DNA of 41,989 nucleotides, from positions 1 to 41,989 of the forward strand of contig JAPPIB010000012.1 of the NCBI GenBank assembly GCA_028820695.1, given 5' to 3'. Shown piece after piece: positions 1-7,532 of this stretch (position 1 is the first letter of the stretch; every line of letters starts with the position of its first letter). The notes beneath the pieces are model-generated. The model did not search any database and was not told the DNA's origin. It worked only from the letters and a program-made list of their open reading frames with translations. The position numbers were made by a program, and so were the translations under genes. The DNA is from Acidiferrobacterales bacterium (GTDB lineage Bacteria; Pseudomonadota; Gammaproteobacteria; Arenicellales; JAJDZL01).

Positions 1-2
1 GA

Positions 3-89
3 TGCGATAATCCGCTACGCAGAGCAACGGAATTACGCTCCAACGAAAACGCCTCTGGTAATACCAAAAGTTTACAAGAACGAATCTAG
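3..89 (+). CDS. possible C-terminal end of an upstream gene (partial)
   Basis: The third forward frame is open from the left edge and stops with TAG at 87-89, eleven bases before the start chosen for the cupredoxin gene at 101. The 28 residues visible are polar and resemble no motif I know. The close spacing would suit an operon in which the cupredoxin is not the first gene. The first frame is also open here, to about position 180, so this may equally be non-coding. Confidence 0.22.
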   Translation, partial: CDNPLRRATELRSNENASGNTKSLQERI

Positions 90-100
90 AGGATATGAGG

Positions 101-814
101 ATGCGTCAGAATTTGAAAGTCATACTTGCCTTCACCTTGGCACTTGTTTTCTCAACCACCGCAAATGCAGCCAAGTATAAAGAAGAAGCTGTCGCGAACG
201 GTGGTGCTGTTCAAGGCACAATCACCTATAACGGAGTGATCAAGAATCGAACCGTTCTGCCCACGAAAGACAAAGAAGTGTGCGGCAAGTCGCGCAAGAT
301 TCCCCAGGTGGTCGTCGGCGACGGTGGAGTTGTACAGGATGCGGTCGTGTTTCTCAAGGATGTCGCATCCGGCAAGGCCTGGCCCGACATGGGACGCCCC
401 GTCATCAATAACATCGCATGCATTTTTGAACCTCATGTGCAGGTCGCCCGTCGCGGCAAGGTCGATATCCTGAATTCCGACCCGGTCTTGCACAACACAC
501 ACGGCTACTACGGCAAAGCAACCGCTTTCAACGTCGCATTGCCATTCGAGAACGCCAAAGTCACGAAAATCCTTAAGCGTGTAGGACCGGTGCGCACCGA
601 TTGTGATGCACACGGCTGGATGCTCGGCTGGGTCGTTGTCGTACCGAATCCATACTTCATGCAAACCGGCAGTGATGGCGCCTACAGCATCGCTGACGTC
701 CCGCCCGGCGACTACACGCTCGTTGTATGGCAGGAGCAGATCGGAGAGACAGAAACACCAATTACCATCAAAGCGGGTGAGACAACAGAATTATCGATCG
801 AACTCGGCAGCTGA
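101..814 (+). CDS. exported amicyanin-like cupredoxin with carboxypeptidase-regulatory-like C-terminal domain
   Basis: A periplasmic copper-protein candidate of 237 residues. An ATG at 95 lies directly against the Shine-Dalgarno AGAGG (88-92), so the ATG at 101, eight bases away, is the better start. Residues 1 to about 24 form a signal peptide ending in ANA-A. In this numbering type 1 copper ligands can be placed at H131 (or H134 in HNTH), C168, H171 and M174. The C-x2-H-x2-M spacing matches amicyanin. The last ~50 residues resemble a carboxypeptidase-regulatory-like beta sandwich (DGAYSIADVPPGDY). The protein is related to the gene at 15605-16345 through the HNTH block and the C-x2-H-x2-M...GW block. 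Its place ahead of cytochromes and a cbb3-like oxidase suggests an electron carrier; the partner is unknown. Confidence 0.82.
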   Translation: MRQNLKVILAFTLALVFSTTANAAKYKEEAVANGGAVQGTITYNGVIKNRTVLPTKDKEVCGKSRKIPQVVVGDGGVVQDAVVFLKDVASGKAWPDMGRPVINNIACIFEPHVQVARRGKVDILNSDPVLHNTHGYYGKATAFNVALPFENAKVTKILKRVGPVRTDCDAHGWMLGWVVVVPNPYFMQTGSDGAYSIADVPPGDYTLVVWQEQIGETETPITIKAGETTELSIELGS

Positions 815-861
815 AGCAGATTTCTGATTCAGTTGAGATCGTTTTCGGTTCGTTCGTTAAT

Positions 862-889
862 ATGACAATGACAACTATAAGAATATATA
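862..889 (+). promoter_or_regulatory. candidate sigma-70 promoter for the metallophosphoesterase-cytochrome genes
   Basis: In the 112-bp gap between the cupredoxin and the metallophosphoesterase there is ATGACA (862-867), a 16-base spacer and TATATA (884-889). This gap is A+T-rich compared with its flanks. A strong Shine-Dalgarno AGGAGGAG (916-923) follows just before the ATG at 927. The promoter is read by eye only. Confidence 0.33.
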
Positions 890-926
890 GATTTTCTGTA
901 GCCATGCTATTTAGCAGGAGGAGTTT

Positions 927-2039
927 ATGCCAGAAAAGAAACAAGGTGATAGCGATAGAGTAGTGGGAGGAAATGTCGATCTGACTCGACGGACTTTCCT
1001 GCACAAGTCGCTGTTGACCGGAGGTGCGGTAGCCACAGGCAGTGCGGTCGGGTTTTTCCAAACCCTTTCTTCCATGGAAGTCGCAAATGCCGCTGGTGAA
1101 TCGTTCAGTTTCGCGTGGGTGTCAGATACACATCTGTATCCCCAGACACTGAATCAGCGATTCATTGACAAGGCGACGCGTGCATTCGGTGAGGTTCAAG
1201 CAATGGGCGATAAGTTCGACTTCATGATTTTTGGAGGCGACCTTGCCCAACGCGGTGATCCGGTCGAACTCGAACTCGGTGCGGAGTTGCTGAAGGAAGT
1301 AACCATTCAGAAACACTTCATACCGGGCGAACATGACTGGTATCTTGACTTGGGTGAGGCCTGGAACAACCATTTCGGCGAATCACCTTGGTCATTTGAG
1401 CACAAGGGAGTCCTGATTATCGGGCTTGACACGGTTGGCAACGCGCCTGACTACTGGTCAGCCAGGGGCATGACCGCGAAAGAGCGAATGGGACACATGG
1501 AAGCGCTTGACGGATCACAAGCCGGACCTTGGTCCGGTCTGGGAAGCAAAAACCGTCAGTGGCTCTCCAGCACCCTGTCCGACTGGCCGAAAGATGCGCC
1601 GGTGATAATTTTCTCGCACACACCACTTTGGGAATGCTACGCGCCATGGAATTTCTGGATTCGGGATTGGCGTCAGGTTCACGAAATCATTGGACCGTGG
1701 CAGAATGTAACCAATGTTCATGGTCACGTTCATCAGCCACTCTACAATGAGATCGGTGGTATGCGCAGCATCGGAATGCTAGCCACTTCCTGGCCATGGC
1801 CGTATGCACCGCAAGGTGTGCCGGAAATCACGAAACCCATGTTGCGGGTTGATCCTGGCGACCATTTCGATGGTGTCGGCTGGGGCAGTCTTGCCATGGC
1901 GGACGGCTTCATGGACAATGAGTACATGATGTGGCGTGAACAGGTCTTCGGAACCACCCGCGCAGACTCCGGTACTGGAGACAACCAAAATCAGGTATTG
2001 TCACCCAGAATCGCGGATCGCGGCTGGACCGGCGACTAA
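927..2039 (+). CDS. Tat-exported calcineurin-like metallophosphoesterase with a GEHD motif
   Basis: A 370-residue protein with a twin-arginine signal (TRRTFL, residues 20-25) and hydrophobic segment to about residue 56, so it is probably folded before export to the periplasm. The dimetal phosphoesterase motifs are D67-x-H69 (SDTHLY), GGD105...RGD111, a third motif at 134-137, SHTPLW and the final HGHVH. The third motif reads GEHD instead of the usual GNHD, so the metal-ligand Asn is Glu135. AGGAGGAG at 916-923 fixes the start. It is followed 21 bp later by a SoxA-like cytochrome. SoxB, of the thiosulfate-oxidising system, belongs to the same superfamily, but this protein lacks the SoxB/5'-nucleotidase C-terminal domain. 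Substrate unknown; a phosphatase or a hydrolase in periplasmic redox metabolism are both possible. Confidence 0.85.
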   Translation: MPEKKQGDSDRVVGGNVDLTRRTFLHKSLLTGGAVATGSAVGFFQTLSSMEVANAAGESFSFAWVSDTHLYPQTLNQRFIDKATRAFGEVQAMGDKFDFMIFGGDLAQRGDPVELELGAELLKEVTIQKHFIPGEHDWYLDLGEAWNNHFGESPWSFEHKGVLIIGLDTVGNAPDYWSARGMTAKERMGHMEALDGSQAGPWSGLGSKNRQWLSSTLSDWPKDAPVIIFSHTPLWECYAPWNFWIRDWRQVHEIIGPWQNVTNVHGHVHQPLYNEIGGMRSIGMLATSWPWPYAPQGVPEITKPMLRVDPGDHFDGVGWGSLAMADGFMDNEYMMWREQVFGTTRADSGTGDNQNQVLSPRIADRGWTGD

Positions 2040-2060
2040 TTCAACATGGAGGGAAATTTC

Positions 2061-2513
2061 ATGCTAAGCACTAAAACCAAGGGGCTACTTGCCCTCGTAA
2101 CTGCGGTTGTGTGTGTATCGCTGGCTTTTGCCTTTATGGTGAATCGCGCTTCAGCGCATAAAGTCGCACATGATGCAGAAACACTGCAGGCATTCACGGA
2201 TGCTTTCATGGAACAGGTCATCCGAGGTGACAATCTGTTCCACGGCGGAACCGAACCCGGACTCAATCTGTCGAGCACGGGTATGGCTTGCGCCATGTGT
2301 CATCCCTTCTCATCGGACGTGCATCCTCACGAGTTTCCGAAGTTCCAGGAGCAAATGAGCGAATTCGCAACTTTGCGCGACATGATCAACTGGTGCATCG
2401 AGAAACCCAACGAGGGTGAGAAGATCGATCCGGATGGTGAAGCGATGAAAGCTCTGGAAGCATACATGTATTGGTCAAATCGCGGCTCCGTTCTGGACCC
2501 GGGACGCCACTGA
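2061..2513 (+). CDS. periplasmic monoheme cytochrome c, SoxA/TsdA-like
   Basis: A 150-residue cytochrome. The ATG at 2061 is preferred over one at 2046 because GGAGGG (2048-2053) sits correctly in front of it. Residues 1 to about 32 are a signal peptide or membrane anchor. One heme site, C77-A-M-C80-H81, is followed by a region rich in His and Pro. Then comes LRDMINWCIEKP, which resembles the 'LrdmiNwCi' block downstream of heme in SoxA and thiosulfate dehydrogenase (TsdA) domains, then a C-terminal ALEAYMYW helix. The distal heme ligand cannot be assigned; H86, H88 or a later Met are possible. It is closely linked to the metallophosphoesterase upstream. A role in oxidising a sulfur compound is a reasonable guess from the fold only. 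Confidence 0.82.
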   Translation: MLSTKTKGLLALVTAVVCVSLAFAFMVNRASAHKVAHDAETLQAFTDAFMEQVIRGDNLFHGGTEPGLNLSSTGMACAMCHPFSSDVHPHEFPKFQEQMSEFATLRDMINWCIEKPNEGEKIDPDGEAMKALEAYMYWSNRGSVLDPGRH

Positions 2514-2535
2514 TCGGTAATGCTTGCACTTCCGG

Positions 2536-2615
2536 AGAATCGTTTCTGATTCTTGGGAGGATTAAGTGAAAATCGGGGGTGCGGCGGCAATTTGATTTTG
2601 AATTGTCTCGCACCC
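2536..2615 (+). other. two RNA hairpins in the intergenic gap before the diheme cytochrome
   Basis: The 172-bp gap 2514-2685 contains AGAATC (2536-2541) paired with GATTCT (2548-2553). A longer structure follows: outer arms GGGTGCG (2577-2583) and CGCACCC (2609-2615), with inner arms CAATT (2588-2592) and AATTG (2601-2605). No T-tract follows, so it is not a classical terminator; it could be an attenuator or an mRNA processing or stability element. The next gene has AGGAG at 2671-2675. Confidence 0.4.
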
Positions 2616-2685
2616 TCTTGCATTTGACCGACATTACTCTTAAAGCGCCGATTTCAACTTTTGTTCACAAAGGAGTTGTCTTTCC

Positions 2686-3633
2686 GTGAAAAAACTACTC
2701 GCAACCGCCTCACTTGTCGTCATAGTCGGAGCAAGCTCCCTGATAGCCCTGTCGTTGCAACCCGCGGGCGGAAAAGCCGGTGAGGTAGAGGTAACGACCG
2801 GACGTGCCCTATTTGATTACTCCGCTGCCACCGGAAATGTTGAACCTGCAAGCGACGGGATTCCAGTCACTCCCCGGCTGATTGAACACGGCGAGTGGGT
2901 GTTCCGAGGCTTGTGCATAGGCTGTCACGGAGTCAACGGCGACGGCAACGGTGCCGTGTGGGAACTCGGCGAACAATATGCCGGAGAACATCAGCTGCCC
3001 CGCAAACCGCGCGATTTCACCGAAGCGGTTTACAAACTCAGATCAACGCCAAGCGGCTCGTTGCCCACCGATGCCGACTTGTTCCGGTCTATCTCGCGCG
3101 GTCTTGTGCTTGAGCAGGACATGCCGGCGTTCAAGTTTCTTCCTGAACGCGACCGCTGGGCCGTCATTGCCTACATCAAGAATTTCTCCGACCGCTGGGA
3201 AGAAGAGGCCGAGTGGCAGGAAGACCCGATAGAAATCAGCGATCCGCCGATGCCGGATATCGCCATGGTCGAAGCTGGCAAGAAAGTATACGAACTGATG
3301 CAGTGCGAACAGTGTCATGGGCCTGGCGGCAAGGGCGACGGACCTTCAGCCCCCGGATTGGAGGACGATGCGGGACTGCCGATCGTTCCAAGAGACTTTA
3401 CCGACGCATCACAGTTTGTCGGATCAAGTGATCCAAGGGGAATCTATCAGACATTCACAACAGGCCTGGACGGCACTCCGATGCCTTCCTTTGCTGACTT
3501 TCTGGATGAGGATCAGCGATGGCAGTTGGTGTGGTACGTAATTTCATTGCGCCCTGAGTTCGATATTGAAACGGCACGCAATGAAATAATGACCATGCAA
3601 GAAACCAAGATGGCCCGGTTGGACACCCAATGA
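2686..3633 (+). CDS. periplasmic diheme cytochrome c
   Basis: A 315-residue protein starting with GTG behind AGGAG (2671-2675). It has a Lys-containing N-terminus and a hydrophobic segment (signal peptide or anchor) to about residue 32. Two class I cytochrome domains follow: C77-I-G-C80-H81 with Met in DMPAF (M146), and C207-E-Q-C210-H211 with Met in TPMPSF (M265). Both heme sites are followed by G-x-G-K/N-GDG-type loops and 'PRDF' segments, so the two halves look like an internal duplication. It probably passes electrons between the periplasmic proteins upstream and the oxidase subunits downstream. The next gene starts 26 bp later. Confidence 0.88.
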   Translation: MKKLLATASLVVIVGASSLIALSLQPAGGKAGEVEVTTGRALFDYSAATGNVEPASDGIPVTPRLIEHGEWVFRGLCIGCHGVNGDGNGAVWELGEQYAGEHQLPRKPRDFTEAVYKLRSTPSGSLPTDADLFRSISRGLVLEQDMPAFKFLPERDRWAVIAYIKNFSDRWEEEAEWQEDPIEISDPPMPDIAMVEAGKKVYELMQCEQCHGPGGKGDGPSAPGLEDDAGLPIVPRDFTDASQFVGSSDPRGIYQTFTTGLDGTPMPSFADFLDEDQRWQLVWYVISLRPEFDIETARNEIMTMQETKMARLDTQ

Positions 3634-3659
3634 AACACACCCAACGCATAGGATTATGA

Positions 3660-4106
3660 TTGAACGTGTCACCATCGGCAATCTGGATTTCGACAGGTCT
3701 GATACTCGCCGTAGGCCTTGCCTCGAGTGCAGTTGTACTGTTCCCGGAAGATCGTGTACAGATTGGAATCGCGGTTCATGAACCCATCGACTACCAGCTG
3801 GTCCCTAAGAACGCAAGTCTTGCGGAACTTGAGCGCGGACGCAGTTACTACATCCAGCTGTGCGCGCTGTGTCACGGTTCGAACGGTACCGGCAGCGGTG
3901 AGTACAGTTACCGAATGGTGCCGAAACCAAGCAACCTTGTGGTCGATATCCTCGAATCAAGAACTGATGTGCAGATTGACGAGGCCATACGCGATGGCGT
4001 TCGCGGCTCTGCGATGCAGGGGTGGGGTGAGCGTCTGAGCCCGGTCCAACGCCGACAGATCATCAAGTACATCAAATATCTCGCAATAAAATACAAACAT
4101 CACTAG
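3660..4106 (+). CDS. membrane-anchored monoheme cytochrome c
   Basis: A 148-residue protein with a TTG start behind AGGAT (3650-3654). An N-terminal transmembrane segment (about residues 6-29) is followed by one heme domain, with CALCHG near residue 67 and a likely axial Met in GSAMQGWG. It belongs to the class I cytochrome c family. The half-CcoN gene begins three bases after its stop, which argues for one transcript and a shared complex. It may act as the electron entry subunit for the heme-copper complex, rather as NorC does for NorB, but it lacks a second transmembrane helix. Confidence 0.82.
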   Translation: MNVSPSAIWISTGLILAVGLASSAVVLFPEDRVQIGIAVHEPIDYQLVPKNASLAELERGRSYYIQLCALCHGSNGTGSGEYSYRMVPKPSNLVVDILESRTDVQIDEAIRDGVRGSAMQGWGERLSPVQRRQIIKYIKYLAIKYKHH

Positions 4107-4109
4107 TCA

Positions 4110-4664
4110 ATGAGTATTACAGCAGACGTCATGGTTGATACACCCGTCCGGGAAACAGCGATAGATACCGACTCGTTGCTGATCGTGAAGTTCATGGTCA
4201 TGTCCGTAGTCAATCTGCTGATCGGTACGGTTCAGGGCGTTTTGCAGACATTGCCTGAGTTCGCGCTGTGGATTCGCGCGACCGGTCCTGCCGGTCACAT
4301 GATCGACCCGTTGGCGCATGCGCATATCAACCTCGTAGGCGGTGTCACCTTGGCGATCATGGGCATCTTCTATTACATTCTGCCAAGACTCATTCACCGG
4401 CCGATCTACAGTCGTACGCTTTCCATCACATCGTTTTGGTTTTCCGTGATCGGTGTGCTCGGATTTTTCAGTTCCCTGGTCGTGTTCGGCATCATCGAGG
4501 GCAACATGGTGCTCGATGGAATGACCTACCAGCAGGCGCTGGACACGGTCGGCAGCATTCACCATATCGCCATCATCACAACCGCAATCCTGATGGGGTT
4601 CGGCTATTGGCTTTTCATAACAAACATCTTTCTGACAGTTTTCAAGCGTAACGGAGGTCATTGA
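4110..4664 (+). CDS. half-size heme-copper oxidase subunit I-like protein (CcoN helices IX-XII)
   Basis: A 184-residue membrane protein aligning by eye to the C-terminal part of the full CcoN encoded at 4923-6338. The shared elements are a VQG.LQ block (IQG.FQQ in CcoN), then H70-A-H72 followed by a helix, FYYILPRL (IYYGLPKL in CcoN), 'IYSRTLS..SFWF' (LYSEKLARLHFW in CcoN), and two further helices. H70-x-H72 sits where CcoN carries its helix X ligands for heme b3 and heme b. The other half of the ligand set, for CuB and the second heme b axial His, is absent. It may therefore bind one heme with a partner subunit, or be structural. Its stop overlaps the next gene by one base. No strong Shine-Dalgarno is visible at 4110. 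Confidence 0.8.
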   Translation: MSITADVMVDTPVRETAIDTDSLLIVKFMVMSVVNLLIGTVQGVLQTLPEFALWIRATGPAGHMIDPLAHAHINLVGGVTLAIMGIFYYILPRLIHRPIYSRTLSITSFWFSVIGVLGFFSSLVVFGIIEGNMVLDGMTYQQALDTVGSIHHIAIITTAILMGFGYWLFITNIFLTVFKRNGGH

Positions 4665-4882
4665 TGCATCGGTTACTCAATTTTCTGTACAACGGATTCA
4701 TTGTCGGTGTCGGACTCGGTACTGTCTTTCAGCTGGCTTTCCTGCCCCTGATCGGAATGCGAAGTCACGAGGAGTGGACCGGTCTTCTGGTCTGGGGTTT
4801 CGCAATCTCAATCGGAACCGGTGTGATTTCGGCACTGTCTTTCTGGTACATGAATAGAATGATGATCAAGCAGGGCAAGTGA
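4664..4882 (+). CDS. small two-helix membrane protein
   Basis: A 72-residue protein. The ATG at 4664 overlaps the preceding stop (TGATG) and has GGAGG at 4653-4657, so it is translationally coupled to the half-CcoN. It has two transmembrane segments (about residues 7-28 and 38-60), separated by a short polar loop (MRSHEEWTG), and a basic C-terminal tail. I recognise no family. The coupling suggests it forms a subcomplex with the half-CcoN protein. Confidence 0.72.
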   Translation: MHRLLNFLYNGFIVGVGLGTVFQLAFLPLIGMRSHEEWTGLLVWGFAISIGTGVISALSFWYMNRMMIKQGK

Positions 4883-4922
4883 TCCCCTTTGTCGGTCACA
4901 CCTGCAATCGGAGAAACTAATA

Positions 4923-6338
4923 ATGGCAACTAACATACTCACACGAAACGATTATGCTGAAGGAACTGCAGCAAAGCATTTCTTTTTCTCATCAATCGTC
5001 ATGTTCAATATCGGAGTGTTTCTGGCCCTGATCACCTCAATGAGACTGGCATGGCCGGATGTCTTTCCGAATGACATTCCCTGGTTGCACTTCGGCCGGG
5101 TGAGACCGGTACATGTGCATTTTGTGATATTTGGATGGATATCGATGGCATTCGCCGGCGCGATGTGCTACATGGCACCCGCGCTATGCAAGACCAAGCT
5201 GTGGAGTGAGAAACTCGGAACCTGGAATTGCTGGGCGTGGAACATCGGAATGGTGGCTGTGTTCTTCACCCTGATCAACGGCATGACTTCCGGCCGGGAG
5301 TATCAGGACCTGATCTGGCCGCTTGACGTTTACGTGCTGTTGTTTGTTTTCACTCCTCTCGCAGTCAATATCTGGCTCACAATGCTGAGCCGACAGACCC
5401 AGGGCCTTTACGTGACGATGTGGTTTTTCGGAGCCGCCTTGCTGTTCATCATCCTGAGTTACTTCATCGGTGCTGTTCCGGACCTGTTCCCGGTCACTGG
5501 ACTCGCCGAAGCGTACATGACCTGGTGGCACGCACACAACATTCTTGGACTATGGATCACGCCGGTGTCGGCAGCGATCGCCTATTACATCATTCCGAAA
5601 ATTTCAGGCAATACACTGTATAGCCACAAGATCGGCCACCTGCACTTCTGGTCCATTGCAGCATTTTATTCAACACCCGGCGCGCATCACCTGATGGGGG
5701 CGCCGATACCGGAATGGCTGAAGTCTTTCGCTTCCGTTTCCGGCGTGCTGATCATGATTCCCGCATTGGCATTTGTGGTGAACATGCTGATGACGATGAA
5801 GGACAAATGGTGGATGTACACCAAGAACATTCCGTTGCAGTGGGCACTGACTGGTGTGTTGTTCGCGATTCCGTTGAACATCCAGGGCGCTTTTCAGCAG
5901 ACACGCTCGCTGAACTGGTACATTCACGGCACGCACTGGATCGTCGCCCATGCCCATCTTGCATTGCTGGGATTCTCGAGTTTCATCGAGATCGGTGCGA
6001 TCTACTACGGCTTGCCGAAACTGCTCAAGCGGAAACTTTACAGCGAGAAGCTCGCCAGGCTGCACTTCTGGATGATGGCAATCGGATTTCTTGGATTCTG
6101 GTCGGTACTGACTGCAGCCGGACTGGTGCAGGGTGCAGCCAAGGTGTATGAAATCCCCTACATCGAATCAGTCATTGCAACGCATCCGTACATGGTGGGT
6201 CGGGTATTGTTCGGAGCCCTGATCATATTCGCCCAGCCGATCTTTCTATACAACATGTGGATGACCGCGAAGTATGGTGAGAAAGTTGTTCCGGAATCGA
6301 CCGGTGGCCAGGCAGCGCCTGTCCCGGCAACCAGTTAA
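4923..6338 (+). CDS. ccoN: cbb3-type cytochrome c oxidase subunit I (CcoN-like)
   Basis: The catalytic subunit reduces O2 at a heme b3-CuB centre in the inner membrane. Its 471 residues match the CcoN length. Ligands fall at H64 (FGRVRPVH) and H345 for low-spin heme b, H205 (WWHAHN), H255 and H256 (PGAHHL) for CuB, and H343 for heme b3. Tyr249, six residues before the HH pair, is in the place of the cross-linked Tyr typical of cbb3 oxidases. This argues for oxygen rather than nitric oxide reduction. The equivalent of CcoN Glu323, near helix IX, appears to be Gln321. GGAG sits about eight bases ahead of the ATG. A Pro/Ala-rich tail ends the protein. CcoO follows 25 bp later. Confidence 0.92.
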   Translation: MATNILTRNDYAEGTAAKHFFFSSIVMFNIGVFLALITSMRLAWPDVFPNDIPWLHFGRVRPVHVHFVIFGWISMAFAGAMCYMAPALCKTKLWSEKLGTWNCWAWNIGMVAVFFTLINGMTSGREYQDLIWPLDVYVLLFVFTPLAVNIWLTMLSRQTQGLYVTMWFFGAALLFIILSYFIGAVPDLFPVTGLAEAYMTWWHAHNILGLWITPVSAAIAYYIIPKISGNTLYSHKIGHLHFWSIAAFYSTPGAHHLMGAPIPEWLKSFASVSGVLIMIPALAFVVNMLMTMKDKWWMYTKNIPLQWALTGVLFAIPLNIQGAFQQTRSLNWYIHGTHWIVAHAHLALLGFSSFIEIGAIYYGLPKLLKRKLYSEKLARLHFWMMAIGFLGFWSVLTAAGLVQGAAKVYEIPYIESVIATHPYMVGRVLFGALIIFAQPIFLYNMWMTAKYGEKVVPESTGGQAAPVPATS

Positions 6339-6363
6339 ACACAGACGTTAGAGGATATCAGTC

Positions 6364-6885
6364 ATGCCGAAATATGTAGCTGGTGCAGTATTTGTAGTCT
6401 TGGTGATTTTTTCATCTGTCGCGATTACGATTGTCGGCGGTTCGACCTACATGAACGAGATTCCGAAAACGGAACTGGCCATTGAAAAGGAAAAAATGCT
6501 CGGGCACAGCGCGTGGACCATCCACGATCCCTGGATGAGGGGGGATGACGCTCCGACGTTGGCTGGAAAGGGCAAGAAAATTTTCATTCGGGAAGGTTGC
6601 TGGTGGTGTCATACCCTGTTGCCGGAGCAAACACAAGATTGGGCGTACTTCGGTGAGCCGCCGGTTGCCGGTGATGTTCAGGGCGAGGCACCCAGTCTTT
6701 TCGGCTCGGACCGCAAGGCACCGGACCTGCTTCACATCGCAAGTCGGAATCGTGTGAAAGCCTGGCATTATGTCCATCACCGTGACCCGAGAGCGGTTAC
6801 GCCGGGTTCGATCATGCCTGCGTTCAAACACCTGACTGATCACGAACTCGATGCAATCATCGCTTATCTGGAAACACTGAAATAA
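6364..6885 (+). CDS. ccoO: cbb3-type cytochrome c oxidase monoheme subunit (CcoO/FixO-like)
   Basis: A 173-residue membrane-anchored cytochrome: an N-terminal transmembrane helix (about 5-27), then GKKIFIREGC with C79-W-W-C82-H83, the CcoO-type sequence 'APDLLHIA', and the axial Met in SIMPAF (M151). In CcoO enzymes this heme takes electrons from CcoP or a soluble donor and passes them to heme b of CcoN. It is shorter than typical CcoO (about 200 residues). GAGGA lies eight bases before the ATG. The gene order N-O-P is kept. Confidence 0.9.
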   Translation: MPKYVAGAVFVVLVIFSSVAITIVGGSTYMNEIPKTELAIEKEKMLGHSAWTIHDPWMRGDDAPTLAGKGKKIFIREGCWWCHTLLPEQTQDWAYFGEPPVAGDVQGEAPSLFGSDRKAPDLLHIASRNRVKAWHYVHHRDPRAVTPGSIMPAFKHLTDHELDAIIAYLETLK

Positions 6886-6907
6886 GTTGAATGGGAGACT
6901 GCAGAAG

Positions 6908-7279
6908 ATGGCAGACCGAAACGAACTAGAAGATCGAGGTGAAGTTTTTGGTCGCTTCGGCGACGAAGAATATGACGGTATAAAGGAAGGGAACGGCAAG
7001 ATACCCTGGTGGCTCGTCCTGATCGTCGGTGTCACTGTATTTCAGGCTTTCCTGTGGACCATGCCATGGCCGGGATTTGGCCAACGTTACGATTCGGTGA
7101 CGACAACTTTCGTCAGCGCTACGGGCAAGCAACCCTGGTGGGATTGGGGTTACTACATGGTGCTGTTTCAGATCATCGTGGTCCTCACATGCATCGCAGG
7201 TGTCATCTGGTATATCAATATCCAGAAGTGGCGAGAACGCGGCGGCAAAGACAACAGCGACGGAGATTCGCAGTCATAA
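6908..7279 (+). CDS. heme-free CcoP N-terminal-like membrane protein
   Basis: A 123-residue protein. GGGAG (6893-6897) points to the ATG at 6908 rather than an upstream TTG. The N-terminal stretch YDGIKEGNGKIPWW, followed by a transmembrane helix and a PWPGFG motif, resembles the N-terminus of CcoP, which binds CcoN. A second helix (about 80-103) ends with a basic and polar tail. No CxxCH is present, whereas CcoP normally carries two heme c domains. The two anchored monoheme cytochromes downstream (7533 and 8189) may supply these hemes, making this a split CcoP. This reading is an inference from gene order and weak sequence likeness. Confidence 0.7.
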   Translation: MADRNELEDRGEVFGRFGDEEYDGIKEGNGKIPWWLVLIVGVTVFQAFLWTMPWPGFGQRYDSVTTTFVSATGKQPWWDWGYYMVLFQIIVVLTCIAGVIWYINIQKWRERGGKDNSDGDSQS

Positions 7280-7297
7280 GTTTCCAGCCTGCTTTCG

Positions 7298-7504
7298 GTG
7301 GGATTTACAGATCAAATATCGGCACTGATATTTGCGTTGATTGTAGTCGGCGTATTCGTCTACGTCATCATGTCACGTTTTGTGCTGGGACCGCTGACGA
7401 AGCTCAAGCGGGTTGAGAAAATCGTAATCTCCCTGGGTGTCGTTGGAATCGCATTGGTGGTGGTCTACGCGGCGCTTGAGTTGCTGTTTCATATCGTGTT
7501 TTAG
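7298..7504 (+). CDS. small two-helix membrane protein of the oxidase cluster
   Basis: A 68-residue protein with a GTG start and no clear Shine-Dalgarno. Two hydrophobic helices (about 5-27 and 43-65) flank a basic loop (GPLTKLKRVEK). It recalls small oxidase subunits in size, but I see no CcoQ signature. It lies 18 bp after the CcoP-like gene and 28 bp before a cytochrome, in the same direction, so it is probably part of the same complex or its assembly. Confidence 0.62.
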   Translation: MGFTDQISALIFALIVVGVFVYVIMSRFVLGPLTKLKRVEKIVISLGVVGIALVVVYAALELLFHIVF

Positions 7505-7532
7505 CAATCTGTTGTGACATACCGGAGATGCT

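Noticed and set aside
4107..4661. Minus-strand open frame of 184 codons
   Set aside because: Mirror of the half-CcoN gene; highly polar, His/Asp-rich shadow of a membrane protein.
4923..6885. Reading the heme-copper enzyme as nitric oxide reductase because norQ and norD are nearby
   Set aside because: The catalytic subunit has the cbb3 Tyr before the HH pair and a CcoO partner; it lacks the NorB-type Glu next to the helix VI metal His.
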